The position numbers and the translations under genes were made by a program. From Chloroflexota bacterium (GTDB lineage: Bacteria; Chloroflexota; Anaerolineae; B4-G1; SLSP01): DNA of 38,675 nucleotides. Below are positions 1 through 8,286 of the stretch, one piece after another. The notes beneath the pieces are model-generated. The model searched no databases. It saw only the letters and a list, made by a program, of their open reading frames with translations, and was not told the DNA's origin. Position 1 is the first letter of the stretch, and every line of letters starts with the position of its first letter. The DNA lies in contig JAKJAB010000002.1 in assembly GCA_022707725.1 (NCBI GenBank), positions 1 through 38,675 on the forward strand, read 5' to 3'.

Positions 1-647
1 GACTTCTCCACAACGGCGGGCAACATTTCGTGAATCACCAGGTCCACGTAGGCGTCGGCGCGACCTTTATACTCGGCAGGGACGGCATGCGCGCCAAGAA
101 ACGTCGGCACGAGCGTGGCTGGATGGCTACGGTCGAGCGCCACAATCGCCTCCAACTGCCGCATTTCCGCGCCGGTCTCCAAACCGTAGCCCGTCTTCAC
201 TTCTACGGTCGTCGCGCCGTGGGCCAGCATCCGGTCGAGACGTGGCCACATCGCCGCGACCAACTCCTCCACGGAGGCGTCGCGCGTGGCGCGCACAGTA
301 GACATAATCCCGCCGCCCGCCGCCATGATTTCCATATACGTCGCACCGGCGATGCGCTGCTCGAACTCCGCCGCGCGGTCACCCATCCACACCAGATGCG
401 TGTGCGGATCGACAAAACCGGGGCAGACCACCTTACCGCGTGCATCAATCGCGCGGGCGGCGCGGTACTGACACGCCAGTTCGTGGGTCAGTCCCGCCGC
501 AACCACCCGGCCGGCATGAATCGCCACCGCGCCATCTTCGATAAGGCCCAACTCGCCCAGATGCGCACCCCGTTGCGGACCACCGGCCTGCGGCGGGGTC
601 ACACACAGTTGTCCCGCCGAATGAACAAGCAAGTCTACAGTTTTCAT
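1..647 (-). CDS. hutI: Imidazolonepropionase, N-terminal part (cut by window edge)
   Basis: The product would hydrolyse 4-imidazolone-5-propanoate to N-formimino-L-glutamate, the third step of histidine degradation, in the cytosol. The frame is open from an ATG at 647-645 to the window edge, giving 215 codons of a family that is usually about 400 residues. I see the amidohydrolase metal motif DPHTHLVW at residues 80-87, then the HutI-type stretches GDRAAEFEQR, GGGIMSTVRATR and EVKTGYGLE. The match to HutI, rather than to another amidohydrolase, rests on this ordered set. A TATAAT lies at 693-688 upstream. No other hut gene is visible because the window ends here. Confidence 0.93.
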   Translation of the reverse strand, partial: MKTVDLLVHSAGQLCVTPPQAGGPQRGAHLGELGLIEDGAVAIHAGRVVAAGLTHELACQYRAARAIDARGKVVCPGFVDPHTHLVWMGDRAAEFEQRIAGATYMEIMAAGGGIMSTVRATRDASVEELVAAMWPRLDRMLAHGATTVEVKTGYGLETGAEMRQLEAIVALDRSHPATLVPTFLGAHAVPAEYKGRADAYVDLVIHEMLPAVVEK

Positions 648-687
648 CGCGGTCCTACTTCCTCATACGTAGGAATCATCATTGTGA

Positions 688-693
688 ATTATA
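688..693 (-). promoter_or_regulatory. Possible -10 element for hutI
   Basis: A perfect TATAAT reads towards hutI about 41 bases ahead of its ATG. The hexamer 17 bases further upstream (716-711, TGTTAA) is a poor -35 and lies in the loop of a terminator hairpin. The -10 is therefore the only good part of this promoter. Confidence 0.4.
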
Positions 694-700
694 CACAGAA

Positions 701-726
701 AAGGCCAGGATTAACATCCTGGCCTT
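701..726 (-). terminator. Intrinsic terminator after the transglycosylase gene
   Basis: A perfect 10-bp stem (AAGGCCAGGA with its complement) closes a 6-base loop. On the minus strand it is followed by a short T run. It lies 73 bases past the stop codon of the transglycosylase gene and just upstream of hutI, so it separates the two transcription units. Confidence 0.75.
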
Positions 727-798
727 TAAAATCCCTGTGAGATAGAGTTTCACATACAGTCCTGATCGGTGTAAGTCAGGTGTCACAGTTCAGTCAGG

Positions 799-2400
799 TT
801 ACGGCGATTCTATATAGATTCCAACGGAGACTTCCTCTTCCCCGGAGATAACCGTCATCGTCCCGACAAGAGTGGCGAATCGGTCCTGGTGAACCCTAAA
901 GGTCACACAGCCAAACGTAGGACCTTCGACTACCTCATTCTCCCACTTATAGGTATACTCGCACGTCCCCCCGTAGCCTCCGGCGTAGATCACAGCAATC
1001 CAGCCGCCTTCCGGGCTGCGATATTTGTCCATAGGCCAGGCTTCAGCCCGAAACGGACCACCGGGGCACGCGACGGTGGGCGTGGGTGTGGGAGTCAATG
1101 TGGGCGTAGGCGAAGGGGTAAGCGTTGGAATTGGCGTTATCAGCCTCAGGCGATACGCAGAGGCGGGAAGGTGCAACTGCGCCATCTGGGTCCACCCTAG
1201 CACCTGTCCGTCCGTCGAGCCAATGTAGACCCAGTCAGGCATTTCGGGATCGTAACCAAGCAAGCGGACTTTCATGCCCGCCGACAAGATCGCAGTAGGG
1301 TTCCACCACAGTGTAGCGCCTGGACGCAGTTCCACGCCCGCGTCGAGCACGACCGCCTCCAACGCGGCAGCGAGTTCGCCCCCTGGCCTCGGCGTCAGCA
1401 GCAGCACAAAGGTCGGCGTGGGCGAGGGAGGTGCTGTGGATGCCGGCAGGGCCATTGACGCACCTGGCGGCGACGTGGGCGCAGGCGCGGTCGCTATGGG
1501 CGTCGCTGTAAATCGGGGGGTGGGAGTCACCGCGGGTGTAGCGGTAGGCAACAACGTAGCCGTAACCTGCCTGGAAGCAGCACATCCATCCCAGGCGTCC
1601 TGAGTCGCATTATAGAGCCAGATGCCGATGCTACGCGGAGCACCGGTTTCTGCAGATGTAAAACGCGCCACAACAGAAGTCGGCGCTACACCCGGAATAA
1701 GGGGCGTGCCATCCGGCAACGCGTTCGTCTGGCCAAAGTAATAGACATCCGAACGGGCAGAATCGGCCACCCAGATTGGGCCGTGCGTGTAACTACTTTC
1801 TACCGCAATAAAGGCGATCCAGCGCCCAGTCGTTCCACAGCGGGAGGCCAGCGCATGCGCATAATCTCGCAGGATGGTCGTGGCAAAAGTACGGGGCCGG
1901 CGATAGTCGGTTTGCTCCCATCCGCCGTTGTAAGCCGCCAAAGCGTTGAAAACATCGCCATTGCCCTGTTGGATGATAATCGACAGGGTGCGCGTGCCCC
2001 AGAAGAGATTCGCGGCGGGATCAAGGAGGGCTTCTTTCGAAGGTCGCCAGGAGAAGCCAGACTCCTTGGGCATGATCTGCATCAAGCCGACAGAACCGCC
2101 CGGCCCAATGGCATTTGGATCGCCGCGGGATTCGCGCCAGACCAAAGAAGCCACAAAGTCAGGATCCAGGCTGCGCCGGTTGGCTTCCTGCACGATCAGG
2201 GTTTCCCAACGCAAAATTCTGGCGCTCCAATAGGATGACAAAACAGGGGTATCGGAAGACGGTTCGGAGGCAGGCGCTAGTTTCTGAACTGCCAGTTTTG
2301 GGAAATAGAAAGCCCCTACCTGTCCAACGAGCAGGCCAGCCAACACGCCACCCACCGCGAGCGCCGTAACGATCTGGCGCTGTAAGGGTTTTATCACCAC
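799..2400 (-). CDS. Membrane-anchored lytic transglycosylase with Thr-Pro linkers
   Basis: This is a predicted peptidoglycan-cleaving lytic transglycosylase of the SLT/Slt70 type acting outside the membrane. An N-terminal hydrophobic segment (about residues 10-32) should export or anchor it. The catalytic domain follows, with the Glu of WRESRGDPNA at residue 90, GLMQIMP at 105-111 and AYNGG at 156-160. Two Thr-Pro rich linkers (about 275-320 and 415-440) separate a small SH3-like middle region and a C-terminal domain with two cysteines that I do not recognise. The start is GTG at 2400 because GGAG lies 5 bases ahead. The gene has its own promoter overlapping the stop codon of the upstream nuclease gene. 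Confidence 0.85.
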   Translation of the reverse strand: MVIKPLQRQIVTALAVGGVLAGLLVGQVGAFYFPKLAVQKLAPASEPSSDTPVLSSYWSARILRWETLIVQEANRRSLDPDFVASLVWRESRGDPNAIGPGGSVGLMQIMPKESGFSWRPSKEALLDPAANLFWGTRTLSIIIQQGNGDVFNALAAYNGGWEQTDYRRPRTFATTILRDYAHALASRCGTTGRWIAFIAVESSYTHGPIWVADSARSDVYYFGQTNALPDGTPLIPGVAPTSVVARFTSAETGAPRSIGIWLYNATQDAWDGCAASRQVTATLLPTATPAVTPTPRFTATPIATAPAPTSPPGASMALPASTAPPSPTPTFVLLLTPRPGGELAAALEAVVLDAGVELRPGATLWWNPTAILSAGMKVRLLGYDPEMPDWVYIGSTDGQVLGWTQMAQLHLPASAYRLRLITPIPTLTPSPTPTLTPTPTPTVACPGGPFRAEAWPMDKYRSPEGGWIAVIYAGGYGGTCEYTYKWENEVVEGPTFGCVTFRVHQDRFATLVGTMTVISGEEEVSVGIYIESP

Positions 2401-2444
2401 ACCATCTCCTGCTGAATTATGCCTCTCCTCGATAATCTATCCCG

Positions 2445-2472
2445 AATATAGGAGATTTCGGTAATTTGTCAA
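2445..2472 (-). promoter_or_regulatory. Promoter for the transglycosylase gene
   Basis: TTGACA at 2472-2467 and TATATT at 2450-2445 are spaced by 16 bases and read towards the gene that starts at 2400. The -35 overlaps the TGA stop (2471-2469) of the preceding SbcD-like gene, so the two genes are adjacent but can be transcribed separately. Confidence 0.7.
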
Positions 2473-3698
2473 GCTTCGGTATCTTCAGCAAAAATCGCCT
2501 GTGCCTCTGCCAGATAGGGTGCAATTTCTGCATCCGGCTTCCCCTTGGACTGTAAATAGCGTTCGAGAAGGTGTAGCGGGGTCATTGCGTCTGGTTCCAG
2601 GCCATCGAGACGATCCCGAGCAGTCCGCTCCACATCGCGGTTGATCTGCGCGAAGAAGGCTTCGGTCAGCAGCGGGGAGAGATCGGCATCCCGCAAGCGT
2701 GGCTCCTGTTCCGGTGTCATCTGCACGACCAGCCTGGCGACGGCTCCGATCAGGTCACAACCGGCGATAGCGCGCTCGATGGCACGCAGGGGATGAGCTT
2801 CGTAACGCACATCCGCGCGGATGGTGATAAAAGGGCGCGCCTGAACTTCGACATACTGCCATGTCGTCGCTCCACGCTGCACTTCGACCCAACAGAATCC
2901 TTTGGGTTGTTTCTCCTCGCCGAAGTCGACCCGCTCCAGACTGCCTGCATAAACAACCGGCGGCATATTCCCGCTGTTGAGATCTTGATGCTGGTGAATA
3001 TGCCCAAGGGCGACATAATCCCACGCCGGATCGGTCAGCGCCGACACGGGGATGGCAACATCGCGGCCGATCATGATGCTGCGCTCCGACCCCCAATGCG
3101 CGCTATCGACCGAGAAATGCCCGGTCAGTACCGCCGGTATCTGGGAATCGAGCCGCGCCGCAAAACCCGCGATCAAACTGACGACGGTCTCGCTGACAGC
3201 GCGATCCAGTGCTTCCTGGCGCATCTGGCGGAACTGCTCGCGGGTGAGCAGGCGTTGGCGTACCGGGTACGGGATCGTAGCGAGTTGTAGCGGGCCGTGA
3301 CGCGTCTCAAAACGCAGCAGGTCGGGGCGCGCAGCGACGGTCACATAAGGCACATCGAGGGTGGCGAAAATCTCGATACTGGACGCTCGTTGCTCCATCA
3401 CCGGCACGTCGTGGTTGCCCACCAGCAGCACGGTGGGAATCTCCGCCCGCGACAGGCGATGAATGCGTTGCGCAAACTCGCGCTGATGGGTGGGGTTGGG
3501 ATTGCGGGTGCGAAAGGCGTCGCCGGCGAAGAGCACCACATCGGCCGCGTGGTCGATGGCGTACGCCACAACCGTGTCCAGCCGCTCCAAAAAGTCCGCC
3601 ACGCGCCGGTTCAGACCCGATTCAGGGTCCAATCGTCCGTAGTTTTCCATGCCGATGTGCAAATCGGCGAAATGCAGGATGCGTATTGGTTCAGCCAT
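2469..3698 (-). CDS. sbcD: SbcD/Mre11-type DNA repair exonuclease
   Basis: This is a metallophosphoesterase of the SbcD/Mre11 family, which trims DNA ends and hairpins as the nuclease partner of the SbcC/Rad50 ATPase. The five phosphoesterase motifs are in order: ADLHIG (Asp12, His14), FAGDAF (Asp60), GNHD (94-97), TGHFSV (His194) and GHIH (232-235). I chose the ATG at 3698 (409 residues) because GAGG lies just ahead. A longer frame back to 3839 would overlap the neighbouring gene and adds residues unlike the family. No SbcC gene is next to it; the following gene is a cell-wall hydrolase. The symbol is by family, and substrate specificity is not shown. Confidence 0.82.
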   Translation of the reverse strand: MAEPIRILHFADLHIGMENYGRLDPESGLNRRVADFLERLDTVVAYAIDHAADVVLFAGDAFRTRNPNPTHQREFAQRIHRLSRAEIPTVLLVGNHDVPVMEQRASSIEIFATLDVPYVTVAARPDLLRFETRHGPLQLATIPYPVRQRLLTREQFRQMRQEALDRAVSETVVSLIAGFAARLDSQIPAVLTGHFSVDSAHWGSERSIMIGRDVAIPVSALTDPAWDYVALGHIHQHQDLNSGNMPPVVYAGSLERVDFGEEKQPKGFCWVEVQRGATTWQYVEVQARPFITIRADVRYEAHPLRAIERAIAGCDLIGAVARLVVQMTPEQEPRLRDADLSPLLTEAFFAQINRDVERTARDRLDGLEPDAMTPLHLLERYLQSKGKPDAEIAPYLAEAQAIFAEDTEA

Positions 3699-3765
3699 AA
3701 AAAACCTCAAAAATGACATACATTGATGATGCGTGAAAAGCCCCACACGTATCACGTATCGCAGG

Positions 3766-5841
3766 TCACGGAAGATCAAGGACACCCCAGACACAGATTT
3801 CACCGCTGGCGGAGCCGATGAAAGCAACGCCGGAGGCATCCAATACGAGCGCGGTTATGGCCTCGTTAGTAACGCGCAGGCGATGCATAGTCAGGTTCGC
3901 GTCAACAAAAAGTAGATCGCCGGCCGTTGTCCCACCAAGGATAGGGAACTTATCTCCCCCACTTTCTCCCCCAATGGGGGGAATGTAAGGGGGGGACGTC
4001 CACAGCAAGGTCGAGAGCGTGCCGTCAAGCGCCGGTCGGCGTTGACGCACTTTTACCCCCTGCGCCAGGTTCCACAACATCCACTGCCCGGTCTCGTCAA
4101 CAGATAAGGCGTAGTCGCCCTGCGGGGCAAAGGCGATGAAGCGCACTGGCGCGCTATGGCCTTCCAACACGGCGAGTTCTGTGCCGGCGGTCAAATCCCA
4201 CAGGCGAACTACGCCATCGACGGAACCCGAAAGCGCGCGCGGCGGTGAAGGATGTGTTGCCAATGCCGTCACCGGACTCTCCGAGGCAGGCAACAGCCAC
4301 ACCAGCCCGCCAGTCTCCGGCTTCACGACCCACAGATAGCCATTCTCCAGTCCTAGCACCAGTTGCGATACGCCATCGACGTAAGCCAGCGTTTGAATAC
4401 GCGAAAAGGTTGAAACCCGACTGCGCAACACGCGCGTCCACGATGGAAACGCATACACGTACAGATCGCGCTCTTGCGCCACAGCGATTTGCCCGTCAGA
4501 GCTTGCGAGCGCAAAAACGGCAGGCGGCAGCGCATTGGCGACCCGCGTGACCTGGGCCAGCGCCGGATAACTGTGGCGTAACGTGGTCGTGGACTGTAGA
4601 GCGCGCACTTCACCGTTGACGGTATCCAGCGCTAAAACCGGCTCCGGCGCAGTCTGATAGCAGCCGAGTAGCCTGGCATTTGTGGCAAACGGCTCACCTG
4701 GTGTCGGCACAGGCGTACCGGCAGCCACCGGCCAGTAATAGGGCGTCGGCGTCAACGTCGGTGTGTTGGTGAAGGTAGGCCAAGGGGTGGGTGTTGCACC
4801 GATGGCCAGCGCCGGACGTATCGTCGTCAGCGGGGCGAAGACAGATACCGGATAGAACTGCGCGACGCTCCACAAGGCTGCCAACACCCCAACCACGACA
4901 AAAAGCTTGGCAGGCCAGCCCTCGAAAATCAACACGAGCCACGTCAGGCCGAGCGCCAGCGCCAATATCCCGCCGATCAGAAACATTGGTCCCAGCACAT
5001 GCAGCAGCGCGCGCCATGATGCGGCAAACAGTCCCAGCGTCGCAGCGGAAAAAGGTCGGCCGAACAATGCCCGGAAATCCGGTGACGGAAACACTTCCAA
5101 AATGGCCAGCAGTCCGACCACGCCAACGATCAAACCAGAAGTGAGCAAAGGCACACTGATGCAGACCCACCGCTTGCGGTCGGGCACCAGCAAAGTGGCG
5201 AAGAGTGCCAGCACCAACACCAACAACGGCGCATACCACACCCAGCGCAACCACGGCGGAGGTTCGGGCCACGCGGCGCTGAGGTTCGTTTCAGCCTCGG
5301 CAAACAGGGCGACAAGATCGGCAACATAAGCCTGCCACCATGCTTGCTGTCGCTGTCCTACAGCAGAATGTGCGCCGGGATCGACGGGGATGCAGTAGCG
5401 CGTATCAGCTCCCTCACAGGACGGCAGCGCACGCCACAGCCAATCGCGCAACAGTTCGCCTTGCGCGCCGGTCAGGTACTGTTCCACGGCGGGCGTTAAA
5501 CGCCCCGGAGGTGGCGCCTCGTCGAGCGCCCAGGCTGTCCAGGCTGGCCCCAGGCGCATCACTGCCGGCTCGACATCCACAGTCGCCAATGCTGCATCGA
5601 ACAGTGCGCGCAGCGTCTCCGGCTCGCGCGAAACCCACGGTGGCCATAGTTCAGTGGGAATTTGTCGCGGCAGATCTACAGCAAGTGCAGCGCTAGCCCG
5701 TGAAACGAAATCGCTCTCACGCAGCCAGCGCTGATAGAAAACCGGATTCAACAACGCATAGCGCGCCAGCCACGTCGTGAGCGCAAAGACACTCACCAAC
5801 GATGCGAGCAGACTCAGGAATAGCGCGATACGCAGTTTCAT
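3766..5841 (-). CDS. Polytopic membrane protein with C-terminal WD40 propeller
   Basis: The function is unknown. The protein has a membrane segment at residues 5-23, then about 175 residues likely outside the membrane. Four more segments follow at about 201-220, 226-250, 283-306 and 311-330. A Thr-Pro linker (349-381) leads to a beta-propeller of about 300 residues. WD40-like blades are clear near the end, for example SVDGVVRLWDL and GEICVWGVLD. I place the start at the ATG at 5841: an in-frame ATG at 5853 lies inside a tandem heptamer repeat and neither has a clear ribosome-binding site. The propeller and the first loop probably lie on the same, outer side, but topology is a guess. It follows dcd by 78 bases on the same strand. 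Confidence 0.75.
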   Translation of the reverse strand: MKLRIALFLSLLASLVSVFALTTWLARYALLNPVFYQRWLRESDFVSRASAALAVDLPRQIPTELWPPWVSREPETLRALFDAALATVDVEPAVMRLGPAWTAWALDEAPPPGRLTPAVEQYLTGAQGELLRDWLWRALPSCEGADTRYCIPVDPGAHSAVGQRQQAWWQAYVADLVALFAEAETNLSAAWPEPPPWLRWVWYAPLLVLVLALFATLLVPDRKRWVCISVPLLTSGLIVGVVGLLAILEVFPSPDFRALFGRPFSAATLGLFAASWRALLHVLGPMFLIGGILALALGLTWLVLIFEGWPAKLFVVVGVLAALWSVAQFYPVSVFAPLTTIRPALAIGATPTPWPTFTNTPTLTPTPYYWPVAAGTPVPTPGEPFATNARLLGCYQTAPEPVLALDTVNGEVRALQSTTTLRHSYPALAQVTRVANALPPAVFALASSDGQIAVAQERDLYVYAFPSWTRVLRSRVSTFSRIQTLAYVDGVSQLVLGLENGYLWVVKPETGGLVWLLPASESPVTALATHPSPPRALSGSVDGVVRLWDLTAGTELAVLEGHSAPVRFIAFAPQGDYALSVDETGQWMLWNLAQGVKVRQRRPALDGTLSTLLWTSPPYIPPIGGESGGDKFPILGGTTAGDLLFVDANLTMHRLRVTNEAITALVLDASGVAFIGSASGEICVWGVLDLP

Positions 5842-5844
5842 AAC

Positions 5845-5909
5845 AAATGGCAAATGGCGAATAGTGAATCACGAATTACCTGAAGTTCGTGAAGATTCGC
5901 GTAATTCGC
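5845..5909. repeat. Heptamer array followed by a nonamer array
   Basis: Five 7-base words fill 5845-5879; the first two are identical and all match RAATNNN. They are followed at 5883-5909 by three 9-base words of the type AAGNTTCGC. The block fills the gap between dcd and the WD40 membrane gene. GAATTAC and GTAATTC within it are inverted copies that could close a hairpin. The same heptamer word recurs in the long array at 34371. Confidence 0.75.
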
Positions 5910-5919
5910 GGCTAAAACG

Positions 5920-6480
5920 CTACAACCGTGGAAGTACGACGCCCTGCTGACCCTGGTATTTGCCCTTCTTGTCGGCGTAGGAAATTTCACACGGCTCGTC
6001 GCCTTCGAAAAACAACACCTGCGCGATGCCTTCATTGGCGTAGATTTTCGCCGGGAGCGGCGTCGTGTTGCTGATCTCGATGGTGATAAAGCCATGCCAA
6101 CCCGGTTCCAAAGGCGTGAAGTTCGTCACGATGCCGCAGCGCGCGTAAGTCGATTTGCCCAGGACGGCCCCTAGCACGTTGCGCGGCATGCGCATATATT
6201 CGAGGCTGCGGGCCAGGGCGAAGGAGTTGGGCGGGATGATGCAGATGTCGCCCGTGAAATCGACCATCGCGCGTATATCGATGTTCTTGGGATCGACAAC
6301 CGCCAGGTCCCCCACCCCGGAGGTGAAGACCTTGAACTCGTTGGCGACGCGGATGTCGTAGCCATACGAGGACAGGCCATAAGAGATCACGCCGTTGCGC
6401 TTTTGCCCATCGAAAAACGGATCGATCATTTGATGTTCCAACGCCATTTTACGAATCCAGTGGTCAGGTTTGAGTCCCAT
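5920..6480 (-). CDS. dcd: dCTP deaminase
   Basis: The enzyme deaminates dCTP to dUTP for thymidylate synthesis. The length of 186 residues matches the family. The conserved core GKSTYARCG carries Ser110 and Arg114, and FITIEISN carries the catalytic Glu135, equivalent to Ser111, Arg115 and Glu138 of the E. coli enzyme. The trimer-type C-terminal stretch YQGQQG is present. The start is ATG at 6480 with AAGGAG 5 bases ahead. The space up to argS is filled by an inverted heptamer array that ends 6 bases before this ribosome-binding site. Whether it is mono- or bifunctional (deaminase plus dUTPase) cannot be decided by eye. Confidence 0.95.
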   Translation of the reverse strand: MGLKPDHWIRKMALEHQMIDPFFDGQKRNGVISYGLSSYGYDIRVANEFKVFTSGVGDLAVVDPKNIDIRAMVDFTGDICIIPPNSFALARSLEYMRMPRNVLGAVLGKSTYARCGIVTNFTPLEPGWHGFITIEISNTTPLPAKIYANEGIAQVLFFEGDEPCEISYADKKGKYQGQQGVVLPRL

Positions 6481-6496
6481 GATAGCTCCTTGGAGA

Positions 6497-6561
6497 TAGA
6501 CGGTGGACAGTAGACGGTAGACGGGAGCAAGCCCTGTCTACAGTCTACCGTCTACTGTCTA
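6497..6561. repeat. Inverted array of 4 + 4 heptamers (TAGACRG type)
   Basis: Four 7-base words (TAGACGG type) on the plus strand at 6497-6524 face four of the same type on the minus strand at 6534-6561 across a 9-base loop. The element fills almost the whole argS-dcd gap and could form a stem of about 28 bp with few mismatches. It might act as a terminator, a processing site or a stabilising stem; it has no T run on the minus strand. Confidence 0.85.
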
Positions 6562-6567
6562 CTAGAA

Positions 6568-8286
6568 TTACATACGTTCGGGTGCGTCCATCCCCATGAG
6601 ATGCAGGGCGCGGGCGAGGACGTGCTGCGCGGCGCGGGCCAGCATCAGCCGGGCTTGGGTGAGCGCCGCATCTTCGGGCAACGTCGAAACGATGCGGCAG
6701 TCACGGTAGAAAGCATGGAACAGCGACGCCAGCTCGGTCGCGTAGAATGTCAGGTAATGCGGCGCCATGCTGTTCGCTGCCAACGTAATGACTTCGGGCA
6801 GCGCCAGCATTTTGCGGATGAGCGCCAGCTCGCTCGGATGCGTGAGCAGGGCGGGGTCGCCGGGCACGTCGAGGGCACAGCCCTCCTCGGCGGCCTTGCG
6901 CAGTACCCCGGCGATGCGCGTGTGCGCATACTGCACGTAGTAGACGGGATTACGGTCCGATTGCTCCACCGCCAGGTCGAGGTCGAAATCCAGCGTGACG
7001 TCCACGGTACGCGTGAGCATCATAAAGCGGATCGGATCCGGTCCGACTTCATCCACCAACTCGCGCAGGGTGACGAACTCGCCGGAGCTTTTGGACATAC
7101 GCACTTCCTGACCACCACGCAGCAGCGTCACCATCTGGTAGAGGATAAACACCAGCCGGTCGACATCGACACCGAGCGCTCGCGCTGCCGCCTGGACGCG
7201 CGGCACATCGCCGTGGTGATCGGCGCCCCACACGTAAATCGCCTTGTCGAAGCCGCGTTCGACGGCCTTGTTCCACAGATAGGGGATGTCCGATGCCAGA
7301 TACGTCGGGCGATCCTCCGGATCGGGAATGACTTGCGGCGAGCGGATAAGCACAGCATCCTTTTCCAGGTCAGGATGCCGGAACCAGGTGGCGCCAGCGT
7401 ATTCGATGACGTAGCCGCCGTCACGGAGCTTCGCCATCATCGCATCGAACAGCCCGCTTTCGTAGAGCGATTTCTCGCTGAACCAGCTATCGAAGTGCAC
7501 GCGTAACTGCGCCAGATCATCGCGCACGCCATCGAGAATACGAGCAATGCCCCACAGACCGAGCGCGCGGACGGCCACATCGCGTTCCTGCGTAAGATAT
7601 CGGTCTCCAAACGCCTCACGCGCGCATTGCGCCAGCTCTGTCACGTAAGCCCCGGGATAGCCCTGCTCCGGGAACGGGACGTCCAAACCAAACAGAATGG
7701 CGTAGCGGGCATAGATGCTCGCGCCGAAGTTGCGAACTTTGGAACCGGCGTCGTTGACGTAATACTCGCGTTCCACGGCATAGCCCGCAGCATCCAGCAC
7801 GGAGGCCAGCGTATCGCCGATAACGGCGTTACGCGCCGATCCAATCGTGATCGGCCCGGTGGGATTGGCGCTGACGAACTCGACCTGCGCGCGTTGGCCC
7901 GCGCCCAGAGCAACGTTCCCCCACGCTTCTCCGGCTTCAAGGATGACGGGAGCTTGCTGAGCCACCCAGTCCGTCGAAAGCGTAAAGTTGAGATAACCTG
8001 GCGGCGCGACTTCGACGTCTGCGACGAAATCAGCAGAAGGGATGTGCTGCGCGACAGCCTGTGCGATCTGCAGGGGCGCGCGGCGGAGCACTTTCGCCAG
8101 TCCCATGCACACCGGAGAAGCGTAATCGCCGTGCGCCTCGTGGCGGCTCTGATCGACGGCGATAACATCAGGAATATCGAAAGGCGGCAAAGCACCGGTA
8201 GCCTGGACATTCCGCAGTCCTGCGCGGAGGAGTTCGGCGATTTGCTCACGCAGCGGGACAGTAACAAAGGTCTGCTGATGCGTCAT
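6568..8286 (-). CDS. argS: Arginyl-tRNA synthetase (class I)
   Basis: The enzyme charges tRNA-Arg. The product is 572 residues, typical of the family. It has the N-terminal Arg-tRNA synthetase domain, the catalytic domain beginning VEFVSANPTGP (residues 135-145), a VRMSKSSGEF loop corresponding to KMSKS, and a C-terminal DALR anticodon-binding domain ending near LMGMDAPERM. The signature HIGH is replaced by TIGS at residues 147-150. I chose the ATG at 8286: it overlaps the TGA of the esterase gene as ATGA, and homology begins there. Expression is therefore probably coupled to the esterase and ATP-grasp genes. Confidence 0.95.
   Translation of the reverse strand: MTHQQTFVTVPLREQIAELLRAGLRNVQATGALPPFDIPDVIAVDQSRHEAHGDYASPVCMGLAKVLRRAPLQIAQAVAQHIPSADFVADVEVAPPGYLNFTLSTDWVAQQAPVILEAGEAWGNVALGAGQRAQVEFVSANPTGPITIGSARNAVIGDTLASVLDAAGYAVEREYYVNDAGSKVRNFGASIYARYAILFGLDVPFPEQGYPGAYVTELAQCAREAFGDRYLTQERDVAVRALGLWGIARILDGVRDDLAQLRVHFDSWFSEKSLYESGLFDAMMAKLRDGGYVIEYAGATWFRHPDLEKDAVLIRSPQVIPDPEDRPTYLASDIPYLWNKAVERGFDKAIYVWGADHHGDVPRVQAAARALGVDVDRLVFILYQMVTLLRGGQEVRMSKSSGEFVTLRELVDEVGPDPIRFMMLTRTVDVTLDFDLDLAVEQSDRNPVYYVQYAHTRIAGVLRKAAEEGCALDVPGDPALLTHPSELALIRKMLALPEVITLAANSMAPHYLTFYATELASLFHAFYRDCRIVSTLPEDAALTQARLMLARAAQHVLARALHLMGMDAPERM

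Noticed and set aside
30..740. Long plus-strand frame opposite hutI
   Set aside because: The minus strand encodes a recognisable HutI throughout; this frame has no family features and runs across the hutI promoter and a terminator.
3699..3839. N-terminal extension of the SbcD-like protein
   Set aside because: It overlaps the 3' end of the WD40 gene, lacks a ribosome-binding site and adds residues before the conserved ADLHIG start.
4694..5272. Second minus-strand frame inside the WD40 membrane gene
   Set aside because: It has skewed Arg/Ala/Gly content typical of an out-of-frame shadow and lies wholly inside a supported gene.
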